Shown here: piece by piece, positions 45,876 to 58,586 of the stretch
Layout: each line of letters opens with the position of its first letter
How positions within the stretch are numbered: the stretch's first letter is position 1
Assembly (NCBI GenBank): GCA_021030905.1
Contig: JAGFMI010000003.1
Coordinates: 1,302,001-1,366,000 of the forward strand
DNA from: Pyrenula massariospora
Taxonomy: Eukaryota; Ascomycota; Eurotiomycetes; Pyrenulales; Pyrenulaceae
Direction: 5' to 3'
Length of the DNA: 64,000 bases
Program-made: the position numbers and the translations under genes
The notes under the pieces: generated by a model
Database searches by the model: none
Seen by the model: the letters and a program-made list of their open reading frames with translations, nothing else
Told to the model about the DNA's origin: nothing

Positions 45876-47108
45876 TCAATCACGCCCGTTTTGGAAGATG
45901 CTCTCTAGTTTGAAGTGGCCGGCGCTATCCTTCTCAACAACACCCATTTCGGTGATGATCCCATCAATCAGCTCTGCAGGCGTAACGTCAAATGCTGGAT
46001 TCCACACGTCAACACCAGGTGCGGCTATGCTGATCGTCACAGCAGATCCAGCTTCAACCTTGCCTGCCTCTGCTCGAGGACCTTTGATATGCGTAACCTC
46101 TGCATTGGCACGTTCCTCAATAACAATCTCCTTGCCGGTCTTCGTGTTCCGATCAATCGTTGTCCTCGGCGCCGCCACCAGAAATTTTACCCCATGAAAC
46201 CTCGCTAAGACTGCCAGACTGTATGTCCCAATCTTGTTGGCCGTGTCACCATTTGCAGCAACTCGATCAGCCCCGACTACCACGGCCGCAATCTGGCCCT
46301 CCTCTCTGCGCAGCAGTGCGCCTGCCATAGAGTCCGTGATCAGTGTGGAAGGGATGCCATCATGTACAAGCTCATAAGCTGTCAACCGCGCGCCCTGATT
46401 GTACGGCCTCGTTTCCGTGCAATAGGCATGCGCAAGCTTGGACTTTGCGTGAAGAGAGCGGATTACCCCGAGGGCTGTCCCGTAGCCAGCAGTAGCAAGC
46501 GATCTAGAGAAAACGAACCTATCAATACATGACAGTGGACTGCAATCTCCTCTAAATACATACCCAGTATTACAATGTGTCAAAATTCCCACCTCCCCCC
46601 TCTTCCCCGCCTCCGTATTCCGTATCACCCACTCCGCCCCGCACTCCCCAATCCTCTCATTATCCCGCACATCATCCACAAGCATCCTCTCCGCCGCGCT
46701 CACATACTCCCTGACAACCCCCTCCCCATCCCCGCCCCTCTTCACCTCCTCCCCCACAACCCGTCCCAGCCGCCCCACCGCCTCGCCGAGATTCACCGCC
46801 GTCGGCCGGCTCCCCTTGAGGTACTCCAGCTTCTCCCACACAAAGAGCCCCACCTCTTCCCCGTCGGCGCTCAGTTTCTCCTCGGCGAGGAGGGTCGAGA
46901 GCTCGACCGCGAGCGCGAGCGCCGCGACGATGGCGATGGCGGGTGCGCCGCGGACGCGCATGGATTGGATGGCGGCGTGGGCGGACTGGGCGGTGGGGAT
47001 GGGGTCGTAGGTCGTGGTGTGGGGGAGGAGGAGTTGGTTGAGGATGGAGAGGGAGGGTGGGGTTTGGGGGGCGTGGGAGGGGGTGTAGCGGATGGCTTGG
47101 AGGACCAT
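45876..47108 (-). CDS. MRI1: Methylthioribose-1-phosphate isomerase
   Basis: Two exons on minus, 47108-46564 and 46503-45876, joined across a 60-nt intron (donor GTATGT, acceptor CTCTAG), giving 390 aa. It converts methylthioribose-1-phosphate to methylthioribulose-1-phosphate in methionine salvage. Signatures: [19 protein letters not shown] near the N-terminus, the catalytic cysteine in [44 protein letters not shown], and the catalytic aspartate in [19 protein letters not shown] chose the start at 47108 ([12 protein letters not shown]), which aligns with the family; the open frame goes on upstream to 47267 with unlikely residues. The intron falls just inside the CNTG motif, has no stop in frame and is a multiple of three, so retention would add 20 residues. 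Confidence 0.93.
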   Translation of the reverse strand: MVLQAIRYTPSHAPQTPPSLSILNQLLLPHTTTYDPIPTAQSAHAAIQSMRVRGAPAIAIVAALALAVELSTLLAEEKLSADGEEVGLFVWEKLEYLKGSRPTAVNLGEAVGRLGRVVGEEVKRGGDGEGVVREYVSAAERMLVDDVRDNERIGECGAEWVIRNTEAGKRGEVGILTHCNTGYVFRGDCSPLSCIDRFVFSRSLATAGYGTALGVIRSLHAKSKLAHAYCTETRPYNQGARLTAYELVHDGIPSTLITDSMAGALLRREEGQIAAVVVGADRVAANGDTANKIGTYSLAVLARFHGVKFLVAAPRTTIDRNTKTGKEIVIEERANAEVTHIKGPRAEAGKVEAGSAVTISIAAPGVDVWNPAFDVTPAELIDGIITEMGVVEKDSAGHFKLESIFQNGRD

Positions 47109-47783
47109 GGTGGTGATGAGGTTGGGGGATTGGGTTTTGTCTTGATGGATATGCCTAGAATTTTTTTGGGTTGGGTTGGGGGTGTTATTGCTATGGGTGG
47201 TGGGGTGCCCTTGGCATGCGGAAGGAAGCCCCTCGTACGTGATTTTTTGGAGAAGCCATTTCAACACCGCTCAAGCCGCCTATGTCTCCACTTGAAAACC
47301 CTGTATTGATTTGAAAAGAATGGCGCAATGGAATGTGAACAACAGCCGCATCAATGTGAGCATCTGTCCAAGCCTCAAGAAAGTGGTCTCCGAATCATTT
47401 GGGCCATCTTCTCGCATCCTGGTTCTCATTTCAGTCCGTCCCACCTGGCCTTTTTGGTCAGCTTGGGAAGTCTTCCTTATACACAACGCGCAATAACAGA
47501 AAGTTCAAGGTAATGATCAATACGGACAAGTATTATCCGAGCATCTCATCATATCAATACGCAATAAAAAAACTTTGAAGTTTCATCCACGTTGTTGATT
47601 TCCCGCCACCAAAGCCTGGATCTACTTCAACTTTGACAGTGCGCGTAATGAGTGAAGACTCGATACGTGTAAAAGGATCTCGTTAAAGCTCCTAAGCTAT
47701 CCGCAATATGCCAAGATCAGTGTGTCTCGGCTTCGAGGCTCTCGGCAGCCTCTTAGCGACGCTGACCAACGTACACTTGCTCC
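47109..47783. other. Intergenic, no gene seen
   Basis: Holds the MRI1 promoter and the 3' flank of the small secreted protein gene. Nothing coding can be supported. Confidence 0.5.
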
Positions 47784-48161
47784 CTACGCAACGCATGTGA
47801 CAAAAAAGCTATTCACTCCCTGCTCATCCTGAACTCCAACCTCCACAATCGGTCTGCCACTGAACGAAAACTCCTGTATCTCCGGCTCTACACACCCAAG
47901 ACTGGTGAACTCATGCACAGTGCAGGTACCGGTGTCGAAGTCGTTGATCCGGGCTCCGACGCAGAAGGACGGGGCGGTTGTATTGACGCAGATGGAAGGG
48001 CTGTCAGTGCTGACGAGGTCAGCGGTGAGGTTTCCAGAGCAGAAGTTGTGGGTGTAGGGGCCGGAGTAGGTGGAGATAGAGTAGGACGTGGATTGTGCGA
48101 CGGCCGACGTGAGAAAGAGGGCAAGGAGAGGGCTGGGAAATAGGTAGAGGAGCGAGAACAT
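47784..48161 (-). CDS. Small secreted cysteine-rich protein
   Basis: Single exon, 125 aa. A strong signal peptide is seen (MFSLLYLFPSPLLALFLTS, cleavage likely after AVAQ). The mature part of about 102 residues has six cysteines (in FCSGN, ICVNT, FCVGA, TCTVH, GCVEP and TCVA), enough for three disulfides, and two NxT sites for N-glycosylation. No domain recognised. The size, secretion and even cysteine count match effector-like or surface proteins of fungi, but this is inference only. Confidence 0.7.
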   Translation of the reverse strand: MFSLLYLFPSPLLALFLTSAVAQSTSYSISTYSGPYTHNFCSGNLTADLVSTDSPSICVNTTAPSFCVGARINDFDTGTCTVHEFTSLGCVEPEIQEFSFSGRPIVEVGVQDEQGVNSFFVTCVA

Positions 48162-49796
48162 GGTTATGGTGGACTAAGGAGGTGGTGATTGAAACGGTAG
48201 ATTGAACGAGGAGACAGGGGGGTGTTTTCGAAGTGGTATAAGAGATTTCGAGATGTCACTCGAGGAAATGAAGTACGTTGGTTGCGGTGGAAAAACTTGT
48301 CATAGGAGTTGTTGGCATAGTCGCCTTTGTTACATGACTCGCGTATGATTTCGTGATCTCTTATATCCCCATGGTATCCTGCACATATGGCTGGAATGTT
48401 GTTGACCACCTTAAACGCAGTCAGCACGGAAAATTAGTCGATCCATCCCGGCCTACAACCAACTACCGCACATAGGAAGGTTAGCAAGGTTTATTCGATA
48501 ATGCAACCTCATTGCAGCAATTGACGCGGAAAGAGCTCAGCTAGTGTAACACTATTTTGCAGCTCGAAGTCGGTAAGGATTCAGGATTCCTTAGATTGGC
48601 TCCCTTGGCTGTTCTGGAAAGGAGGCTGACAGGGGAGTTGATTTAAGAAAACATTCACTTTTTAAGCACTGTTTCATGTGCGATTACCACAATTCAGCTG
48701 TGCTTGACAACTTGAAGGTGTGAGCGTGGCGTGATAAAGAGGATACTTTAGATTCGTTGCATAGTGTAATAGTGTCTGGCTTGGGAGCTTGGAATGGATT
48801 TCAGATCCATGAGCGGGTGGAAAACACTCCGAATCCGAACCATACCTTCACTCAAACGATCCGTACACCTGAAGATACCTACCTCGGCTTTTTCCCGTCT
48901 TTTTTTGTCCATCTGTTAATTACTTTTATATTATGCCTGTTGGAGAGCTTCGGGTTTAGGGGCAGATCGTGCAGTGTTCATCCTAGGCTTAGATGAACAT
49001 TGGTCGGTCGTCTGAAAGGACGAATGAAGCGAAAAAGAGCATATTGCTTTTGAAAGTCTCGTTGAACAAGCTGCTCTACGTATGTTCATTGTTGGAGGAT
49101 TTCATAACCCTTATGATTAGTCTTTTGGTGTTGGGATAAAGATCTGTGCGTGCATATAACCTTCCGCGTGGCCGCAAATTCCAGCACGTGAGTGGAAATA
49201 AGAGTCCATGCCAGGGCCATGGTACTCGTTCCAATGTCTAAAGCTGTTCGGCTCAAAAGTATCAGGAACAAGCTCTTTCAAAAAGTCAATTGAGCTGAGA
49301 GTACAATCTGACGATCAGTGTTCCGTTTCCAGATGGTGAGATTAAAATTGCAACCTCGACAAGTAGTTCTGTTCATTACAAACGAGTGACGAATACGGGT
49401 CCGTCTTCAAAATCTACGATAGTCAATTAGACCTAGATTTCTTGAGACTGCTTTTCATGGAGTGGCAGACTTCAACTTCATTCGCTCAAAAGTACGGCTT
49501 CAGTTTATCTGCAATCTGCCTCGTAAGGCTGCCAGCAGGCCTGTGTTTTGACCAGGCCGCGACTCTTGCTGGGCGATAACCCCGCTCCTCTATTTAGAAC
49601 TTATATTCTACAGTATCTCACCGCAACCCCACGGCTCCTTTGAGATAAGAAAACTTGGCTGAAAATATAAGCATGTATCTTTCTCCGTACATTCCTTGAA
49701 TACCTTTTATCTGGAAGAGGTCTACACAGCTTAAAGATATTGAGTAGTGCAACATCGAAGTCAATTTGGAATTTACCAACTCATTACGAAATATCG
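48162..49796. other. Intergenic, no gene seen
   Basis: 1.6 kb between the secreted-protein gene and HET gene 2. Motif-free short frames only. Composition is AT-leaning. Confidence 0.5.
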
Positions 49797-51955
49797 ATGC
49801 CCTGGCCGCATGATTTCCGGTCTTTCTTCTCCAGTGTTTTCCCGCAGACACTGACCAAGTCCAACCCACCGAGCTCGGGAAATGCGCCAGATCGTCAGCA
49901 GAGTCTCACAAATCTTACGCCTAGTCAAGATGAGGCGCAGTCCACGCTATGTCCAGAATGTTCAAATTTTAATCTTCAAAGAGCTTTCGACCCAATGTTT
50001 AGAATTGAAGCGTCATCCGGAGTATTGATTGCAACCGTATCAAAGCAGGGAAATGACTTTTCTTCCAACAGATGCGACCTTTGTGAAGTGCTGGCGACAA
50101 CTCGGAAGAGCTTTACAGACTTCGCTGCAGCAAAGATCGACAACAGCAAGCCCGAACAATTACGCCTTTCTCATTTCCGCGAAGGTTCGACGAGGTCGGA
50201 CTATACCGCAGCGAAGATGAAGATATGTTTAAAGAAAATAACGTAGTCCAATTAGCAATATTGCCCCACTCCAGAGCCCCGATGAAGGACTTCCGATATT
50301 ACCCTGGGGAGATGTCTGCGTACAAAAAAGGATACACGGTCTGCTATCCGACAAATGCGGCGCGGTCGAATAATTCTGTACCCCGAATTATTCCTCCAGG
50401 CTTTGATGTATCCGAAGCTCTTCGCTGGCTTGGACATTGTAAAGACAGGCATGGTGGGACTTGCAGTCAAAGAGGGTTGCCAGTGCAGGGACTTCACCTG
50501 ATCGACTGCGAAACTCTGGAGATCGTCAAAGCTCCTCATAAATGTCCCTACACGGCTCTGAGCTATGTCTGGGCTACTAATAACGATACGAAAAAAAAGA
50601 CCTTCTCCAGGATTTCTAATAGTTCGCGCGCCCTCTCCGACCTGCCGTCCACCTTATCGGACGCTGTGAAGCTTACCAAAGCCCTTGGACTGCAATATCT
50701 TTGGATTGACAAGTTTTGTATCGACCAAAATAATGTGCAGGTTAAAAATCACCAAATCAACCAGATGGATTCGATCTATGAAAATGCGGAGCTGACAATT
50801 GTTGCCGCCTCTGGTCAAGACGAAAAGTATGGACTCCCTGGTGTAGGAAATCGTGCAAGAACGACACAGCCGAGGGCAAGGTGCGGAAACCTACGAGTAC
50901 TGTCAACCATGGCAGATCCTCAGTTGTCAATTCGCAAGTCGAAATGGGCGACGAGAGGATGGACCTTCCAGGAAGCTGTTCTTAGCACCCGGATACTAGT
51001 ATTTACAGAATCACAAGTTTATTTCGAATGTCAGGAAATGAGTTGCTGTGAGAGCCTCCCTTGGCCTCTCAAAGCGAGACACGGTGAGGAGCTTCGGTCT
51101 TTCCCACTTACCGGATCGTTCAGCGACCATAACAGAAATATCAGACGAAATGTCGACGACACCGATTCTTACCGTCTTTTCACGAATGCGGTGGAGCGAT
51201 TCTCAGAAAGACAACTTCGCTATGACTGGGACGCCCTGAGGGCCTTTGCAGGTGTCATCCGAAGGCTTGAGCAGCAAGAGAGTCCCGTCTATCAGATATG
51301 GGGGATACCGTACTTATCACAGTGGCGTGATCGCCGTAACTTTGCACATAGTCTATCTTGGTGCCATGACCACCATTGCTGGGATCAAGATCCGCCTCGA
51401 CGTAGGCCAGATTTCCCGACATGGTCATGGGCCGGATGGGCTGGTAGGATTACGTACCACTTTCAAACATTCTTCTGTATGGAAAGTCAATGGATACCAG
51501 ATGCTTCAGCCGGATGCTATACATGGTCACCAATCTTGCAGTCAGAGCTCGATCTCACCCATCCATCATCCTTTGAGCTTGATCCTCCACCTCCACGAAG
51601 CCTGAAAATTGCTGCATATGTAGCTTTCCCAGACGCCTTTTCTTACCACTGTTCGTCAGACAAATGGAAATTTCGCAAATTTTATCCGGCAAAATTGAGG
51701 CTATCTCAAGGACCAGCCACGCAAAGTCAATTTCTCGAAGAATTCAAAGCGGGCAAAGATTGGCAATGCATTTTCCTTATGACGATGCCGGACTGCGATT
51801 TCTTTTTAATCCTCCATACAGACAACGCCCGCACTATCCGGGCTGGCATGTTTATCGTCCAGCATAGCGATCCCAATGGCTCTGTTAGAGATCTCCACCC
51901 ACAGCAGGTTGAAAGATCTTTGCAGAAGGAACGTACAATTTTCACAGTGGAATAA
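49797..51955 (+). pseudogene. HET-domain gene 2, looks broken (one apparent break)
   Basis: The N-terminal part starts at ATG 49797 (MPWPHDFRSFF) and carries a CPECSNF and CDLCEVL cysteine pair typical of the region before HET domains. The HET domain follows: PYTALSYVWA, LQYLWIDKFCIDQNN, ATRGWTFQEAVLS. The C-terminal region ends at 51955. The N-terminal part and the HET part lie in different, overlapping frames and I find no intron that links them, so it appears broken once, unless the sequence has an error. The long intact downstream frame (over 560 codons) suggests recent damage. It is distinct from HET gene 1, with little similarity outside the core motifs. Confidence 0.7.
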
Positions 51956-52896
51956 GAGAACTGGCTTCCATTATCATATCCTCTCAATCTTCGTCTAATC
52001 TGCGTCCTCTGCTTTATTGCATCGGCCGGAGAACACCGGCGCTCTGGCCGCCCACCGGACAATTCTTTCACCACCCGAGACCATATCTCGCTACCCACTA
52101 TGCCCACATCATTGCTCAGCCGTAACTCAGTCTTGAGCTTCATTCGAAAGTATTCGTCGACGGAAAGGTAAAAGCTTAGACGTGGCGGCTTAACACGCAA
52201 GCACTCGTCTAGATCCTGCCATCCTGGAGCTCGAGGCGGTTGTCAGGTTGACTGAAGTCATGGGGATCTTTAGATAGCGTTCCTTTCACATATGAACTCT
52301 ACAGGCAACGCTTCGATTAGACTCTTTCTTTAGATCACGACTATGGGTTGCAGAACTACATTAAGCAGTCGGTCAGAGCGAACTTTCAGAACGTTGCTGG
52401 CGAACTGAAGTCCAACAACTTGTCGGGACGGTGAGCTTAGCCGGAGAGTGAGGCTTGGCGAGTTAAGACTGTAAGAAGATGGCTTCGCGAGAGAAATTTG
52501 AAGTGAATGTTACGATTTGCACGAGACACGACGTGCAGATTCATCACTTCCGTTGTGCTAGTAAGTTGTTCTATGTCGAGAAAGGTACCTGCAGGTTTCT
52601 TAAGCTTCAGTTTACTTTTGACCGAATGCACGCGTGGCAGTGTTAGGGGGGGATTGTTGCAAATTAATTGAGCTAAGCAAAGGAGAATGGGAAGATGTTT
52701 CATTCAAGATCAGCTCCGTGGATACTATATACTATGTAGTAGAATTATATTCATGCCCTCATTGGTTCGTATTCGTCACTTGTCCCCTTCCACCACACTT
52801 TACTGCCTTTTCCAACCCCCTTCCCTAACTCAATGATGAAAATATGAGAAATTTCACATGAAAAGAAATCAACTTCCGCTTATCCCCTTCCGCCGC
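51956..52896. other. Intergenic, no gene seen
   Basis: About 940 nt between HET gene 2 and the protease 3' end. No supported feature. Confidence 0.5.
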
Positions 52897-54372
52897 TTAC
52901 GGCAGAGTCTTGGGCGCAACACCAACGCGGTTTCCAGCCTTGTCGAACACGACAAACTGGCTCTTGAGGAACACATCACCGTAGATGGAGATGCCAATGC
53001 CGGTGTTCCTCTGCACACCACCGAAGCAGGTGCTGCTACCAGTCGTCACGGGGGCGTAGTTGATATACTTGCCGGGCACAACTGCACGGTAAGAGCCAAT
53101 TCCGAGCGTCAAGTTGGGCAGCGTGCTGGAGCAGCGGAAGGTGTAGCCGCCGTAGGTGCTGCTGTAGGAGGCGCCGCTGACCTGGGCATAGTACGCCGAG
53201 ACGATGTTGGTGGGGAGGTAGATGAGGGTGGTGCCGGTGTCGAGGATGGCGTCGATGGAGCTCGAGGTGAAGGAGCCGCTGCCGACGGCGTAGCCGCTGC
53301 CGGAGAACTCCCAGAAGCCCTGCGCGGTGGAGATGGAGGTGTAGGTGATGGAGCCGGTGTGCTCCGAGTTGTCGATGTAGCCGAAGTTGTAGTTTCCGGG
53401 CTCGCCGGCGAAGAGGTTGACGGTGAACACTTGGGAGTCGAGGAGGCCCTCGGAGATGGCGTGGTCGAAGAAGGTTTGCTGCGCGCGGGGGGAGACTGAA
53501 GAATAATGGTGTTAGCCAGGATTCCCGGCAGGCCAGGCGGGATTGAAGAGTGCCGGATTTATACTCAGGGCACGGCTAAACTTCCGCACTCCGCAATTTA
53601 GGCTAGGGGCGGAGTAGAACATGTAGTGACGGCGGAGGGGGACGATTTTAAGACTCACCAGTGTTGATGCTGCTGAAGGCAAGGCCGAGGAGGCCATCAT
53701 TGTTCACAGACTGTGTGAACTCGGAACTAACTTGTTGAGCAAGCTCAACAGCTTGGGCAGTCACAGTAGTGGCACCGACGGACACGTTATCCGTATAAAC
53801 GTTGCCGCTTGCGCTTGAGCCGTCACCATAGGTGATGTCCCAGGTATATCCGCTCAAGGCCTTTGCGGTACTCGATTTGGAAGGGTCATAGTAGGAGTGG
53901 CCTTTCCGGGCGGAGGCTGAAAGCTCGGATGAAAACACCCACTGTCCAAATTGTCAGTTCCACCTTTCCCACATATTACTTAGCCTGTAAACTCACGAGA
54001 TCTGCTGAGCCTGTGTCGAAATCAAGGCTGGACTCATTAGTCAAGCGAATACAATTTGTCTTAGGGTTCTTACTTCAAGGTTTGACCTCCAACGGTGACC
54101 GGGCAAAGGTATTCCTCATCACCGTTATCTGGAGTCGCGGTGACGGTTCCATCGGCAAGAATGACATTGACGGCCTTCTGCACATCTTCTGGGACGGGCT
54201 TTCCGTATTTCGCGTAGGTATTAGCTACTGAAAGAGGACCCAAAAGCCTTGCTTTTGGCTTGGCTCCATCTTGCTTAAAAGAGAAGTTCTTGGGCCCACC
54301 TCGCTTGACGGGTGTAGCGAGGGCGAGAGGCGCGAGGGCGCAGGCCAAGAGAGCCTGTGTGAGTGAAGGCAT
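52897..54372 (-). CDS. Secreted pepsin-like aspartic protease (A1, aspergillopepsin/penicillopepsin type)
   Basis: Four exons on minus: 54372-54074, 54027-53997, 53941-53659 and 53495-52897. The introns are 46, 55 and 163 nt, phases 2, 0 and 1, giving 403 aa. The signal peptide [19 protein letters not shown] is followed by a propeptide of about 70 residues. Catalytic aspartates lie in [12 protein letters not shown] and [13 protein letters not shown]; the flap region reads [13 protein letters not shown]. Conserved [12 protein letters not shown] and the C-terminal [16 protein letters not shown] complete the fold. It degrades external protein at acid pH. The second exon is only 31 nt and carries the first catalytic aspartate. 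Intron 3 (163 nt) is long for this window. Confidence 0.94.
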
Positions 54373-57088
54373 TTTGATGGACGTGGTGGATGGTGGAAGC
54401 TTTGGAAGCGACAGTAAGAGTATATAGAAGCGATCAGAAAGAGGAACGATGGGTGCTTGGGATGAAAGGGAAATGGAATGTGAGGGCAAAGAGAGAAGAT
54501 TTAATGAATGATGGAGCTACCAATATCGCACCAGCGCATGAACATATGGCGAAAGCGATGGGAAGAGGCAAATCTTTTATAGTGCCTTGACCGTGAATAA
54601 CTGACCATGTCCAATCCTCCTTCCACAATGGTACTGAACTTTGTGTCGGTCGACTGTTCCTTCTTCTTCATGTCAACAGCCTTCCACTATTTCGTCTATC
54701 ATCCGATTGACAGGCCCTTCGATCCACCCACAAAGCAGCTCCATCAAGACTACTCGGGCAAGTAATCTCGAAGTTTCACGGAAACACATACATCGCTGTG
54801 CAGATCCCCACCTTCATCCCACCAACGACTGCCGCCCAAGCCCTAGATATTAAGCCAAGAGAAGCTTCTTTGACCCCAGATCGTCCACTCGGAAAAGGGG
54901 GACCCCTGCTATTGCGACATGATTCGGAGGAAGCTTTCTTTGGTTCCATGTCACCGTGGCCTGCAACAACAGGATAGCAGTGAGGGGATACCACATGAGG
55001 CAGTTAGGATGGACAGCCTGCTGTCGATGTTGGCCACTCATCCCGAGGTCTTGAGAACGCCAAGAAGACCGGGGCGGGTAAATGCACAGTCGGCGGCGAG
55101 GATCGACGGGTAGCCTCGATAACGACCCTAGCAAGTGGTGGAAGAAAGGAGGGCAGCGGCGGCCATTGAGAGGTGATTAGATGATGAAGGCGAACTCAAG
55201 AATCGCCTTTGTTGGCTAAGGACGTCGAGCGGGGGGGCAATTCGGTGGAGTAGCACCGAAGATAAGCATCTCGCCTCTAACGCGAACCAACACTGAACAA
55301 GCAACGCCCCCTACACATCATTTCAGGGGATTGGGCGCAATCTCCTCGTCTCATTTGTCCAAAATCCACCACAACCGCCGCCGGGCCTTGTCCTAAGCCA
55401 AATCCCTTCAAATCTCCGGCCTCCATCCCACGACAAATCAACGGGCATTTGCGCCAGTCGCCCTGCAGGTCTCGGCACCGCCGTTGACAAACAGTCTCTG
55501 CATAGGAGGGTTGCCTAAGGCTCAGGTACCTAGGTACCCTTACCCATGCAGCATTATCGAAGGTTCGACACTTGCTTCCATGCAGCAGCTGAAGGCTCGA
55601 ATTGACCATTCACATCCTTCGATTTGCGGCGCCTCAAGCAAAGAGGCGACCTCCGCCATCGATGTCACCTACATGACTCTCTCGTTGCGGGTCGCATTGC
55701 GGCGCAGCTACCAGATACATCTAGTCTTAGACATGCAGGAACAAGTTAGCGACTGGTCAAGCAATTCAGCCAAGACCTATCCGGAAGCTGAGGCACGCCT
55801 TCGCAGTCCTGAGTGGTGAATGACGCGATCTGGCTGAGTTTACTCCAGGATCGCGTCATTTCGCTTGTCTTATCTATCGATGTTATGGAGCCTTGAAAGA
55901 CCCATTCATTGAACGTCCCCTGAATACGCTCATAAGCGAGAAATGTTGGGTAGCTGCAGAGTTCATGCGGTTCGAATATCCCTCATTCAAATGGCCGAGA
56001 ATAACCGGACAGGCACCTCTTCTGGAAAGCGATAGAGCGCAAATAACGCCTATCGAGGAAGGCAACTTGGCGCCTTCTTATTCTACCGCAACTAAAATGT
56101 TCCTAAGCTGGCCAAGCTGACAGCCACAGGAGCTTGGACCACCTTATGATGTACTTCGATGTACTGTCTGATCTGCCTCCTCTCCCGCCGTTACACCATC
56201 TCCTATCCTTAAGGGGCAACAGCTGCTCCAAGCTCTACCTTCACCTGGCAAGTCAAGCTGAATGATCCTAAACAAGTTCTACTTCTGGGAAACACCTCCG
56301 AGGTGCGTGGGGGATAGGAGCCGCGCCTTGACAATTTTATCATTATCGAGGAAAGCGCCGGCCGTGCCAGAGCTTTACGAAATACGTAATTTCACATGTT
56401 GTCGAATGCTTTTCGGAAGGAAATGGTCTGGGCTGGACCGCATATTCATGGATCGACATGCAAGTGTTGATCTGTTGATCTCTTCCTGTTCCTGTTCCTG
56501 TTCCCTATCGTCAACATACTATCGGAATATTTCGAGCTGAGGGCATCTCAAATTGGACATGGGCCGACACTAACTTTTGTCAGCTGCGCGGTAGCATTCA
56601 TACCACCTTGACGGGCCGAGATATCCAGGTGAACTCGGCAAGCATTGACTAGCAATCGATCTGTGAATGCATGCTGGAGCCTCCTGATGACCAATTCGTC
56701 CCAGGAGGCTCCCTACCGTCGACATTATTGAGCGGATTCTCGGCTTATATCCGGCAGGTTCCGAAAAGCTGGAGATGCATCCCAGATTGCTTTCCTCTTC
56801 TCACAAAGATAGGCTATTCTATCTAGAGTACCATTTGTTGGCGCGTGCTTGGAAATTAGCTATGTCTCATACTCTCGCGTACAAGAAATGTACAGGATGT
56901 GCCATGATGAATGTTCTCATATCTTTTCCACTCTCTCTGTCTCACCTTCTCTTCTTAGAGCTCCGTCTTTACCTGTAGCATCCATGTTCTCCCTCCCGTT
57001 CTCAGACCCAACGCTCAGAACGCGGCAATGTCCTACATATTCGGCTCGACATCAAAGGGGCTCCGTGTCACCTAAAGTGACGGAGGAA
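54373..57088. other. Gene-poor region, no gene seen
   Basis: 2.7 kb upstream of the protease gene. Many short frames without motifs. A short TTCCTG hexamer run occurs at about 56482-56505. Confidence 0.5.
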
Positions 57089-57424
57089 CTACCATATGCG
57101 AGAGAAGTTCGATAATTCTCCTTCAGGTGTTGCCATCATCTGCTTCTGTGTTCCCTGCTCCTCGTCGCCAGACGACCGGAAGTCAGGTTTTGACCTAGTC
57201 TCTATGTCGGCGAACTTGCTCTTCTGGTCTGCGAGCGAGGCCGCATCTCTGGGCTTTTCAAAAATAACGAACACCGGAGCTACCTGGCTTTCCAGCCGCT
57301 CGCAGCTGAGCGCGAAGCAGTAAATGGAAGGGGTCTTTATCTCACCATTGACTTCGGTGCCCATGCGGCTCAATTTGAAAGGGCAATCATCGTCATTGTC
57401 GAGGACAAACACGATGTCTTTCAA
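57089..57424 (-). pseudogene. Possible exon or gene relic, unknown family
   Basis: A 111-codon frame whose first 70 residues look protein-like (IVFVLDNDDDCPFKLSRMG; then SIYCFALSCERLESQV and PVFVIFEKPRDAASL). There is an acceptor-like CTATAG just upstream, but no upstream exon joins it without a stop. I do not recognise it. It may be the remains of an old gene. Confidence 0.25.
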
Positions 57425-58586
57425 GGGAACAAGCCACTATAGCTCGCTCAGAAATTTGCTTGCCATGATTGACTTAAATTGGTCTCATCTACCTTGTGCG
57501 GGCGTTGTGATATGATACGGTGGTGTCGTTGAGTGCATGCCCGTATGAGGAGGATGGTTTCAATGGCGGAAGGTCAACAGATGTCGAGGTCCACTGGGAA
57601 ACTCATGTATAGATGTACGTCGTGGACTTATCTCTGTGACTCGCTCGCGCCGGAAAAGCCCTGGACGTAATTAGGATTGCACAGATACAGAAAGCACGAT
57701 CTCGGCGAGCATGAAACTTCTTGGGACCAACGCAAGGACAAAAGTCAGCTAATGCATTTATGCTGGGACAAGGCATGTGTATTGTATATGCCCTAGTTGA
57801 GGACTTTGAACAGAGCTCCTGAAGTCACTGACGGGAGAGGTAATTGCATAGAAGCTAAGGAAGAGGCGGTTTCAATGGCTTGAACACCCTTCTCCAATCT
57901 ACATTCATTCTGACAGTAGAATCTGAGGGCGGATCACTACTAAATCCGATAAGGCTACTGGCGCAGCAGTTTGTGTTGAAAATCCAACTAAGCCAAAAGT
58001 GTGAAGTTCAATGATTAGTAGAGCATTGTAATATTTCAACAGCTTGAGGCTGCTCTCCATGCCCTCCAGCCCCTCCAGCCCCTCTATCCCATCGTACGCC
58101 GTTGAAGGATCCCCTTGCCAAGCTCTCCGCACTCTTCCAAGCCCCTCGGCAGCGCCAATGCTCCACCTTAAGAAAGTCAGTCTGTAGATCATCGTCCGTT
58201 TTCAATTGTCATTGAGCGGATTCCCGTATACAGATTCTCCTTACGTGAGCATGCAGCTTGCGTCGCTGCATCGACGAGGCTCCAACGTACAGTATGGGCA
58301 ACAGGTAGGAGACAAATGTATGGTCTAGATGTTGGTGCAGGCTCGGTCAGCCAGCCACAAATGCATTCCGACAAGCGATGGCTTGCTGACCTCGTATCAA
58401 AATTTGATCGAAGATCGCTATTGACAACGGTTTGCTCAATTAGTTCGTCTCAAAAGTCAGCTGTTATAAAATGTACTTGACCACCATTCCAATGCGGTCA
58501 CTAACCCAGGAGCTCCATTTCCTACGCATCTCACCCAGGCACTCAATCGAAAAGCCATTACCGGAACAATCCACTCCTCGGCCACC
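57425..58586. other. Intergenic, no gene seen
   Basis: Promoter side of the polysaccharide lyase. A short CCCCTCCAG-type direct repeat occurs near 58060-58085. Nothing else. Confidence 0.5.

Noticed and set aside
46575-47309. 244-codon frame antisense to MRI1
   Set aside because: Composition artefact of the skewed MRI1 exon (long runs of Pro/Leu/His and then Gly/Glu/Asp).
52858-53499. 213-codon + strand frame over the aspartic protease
   Set aside because: Antisense to the conserved last exon of the protease; repetitive Gly/Val/Asp content without motifs.
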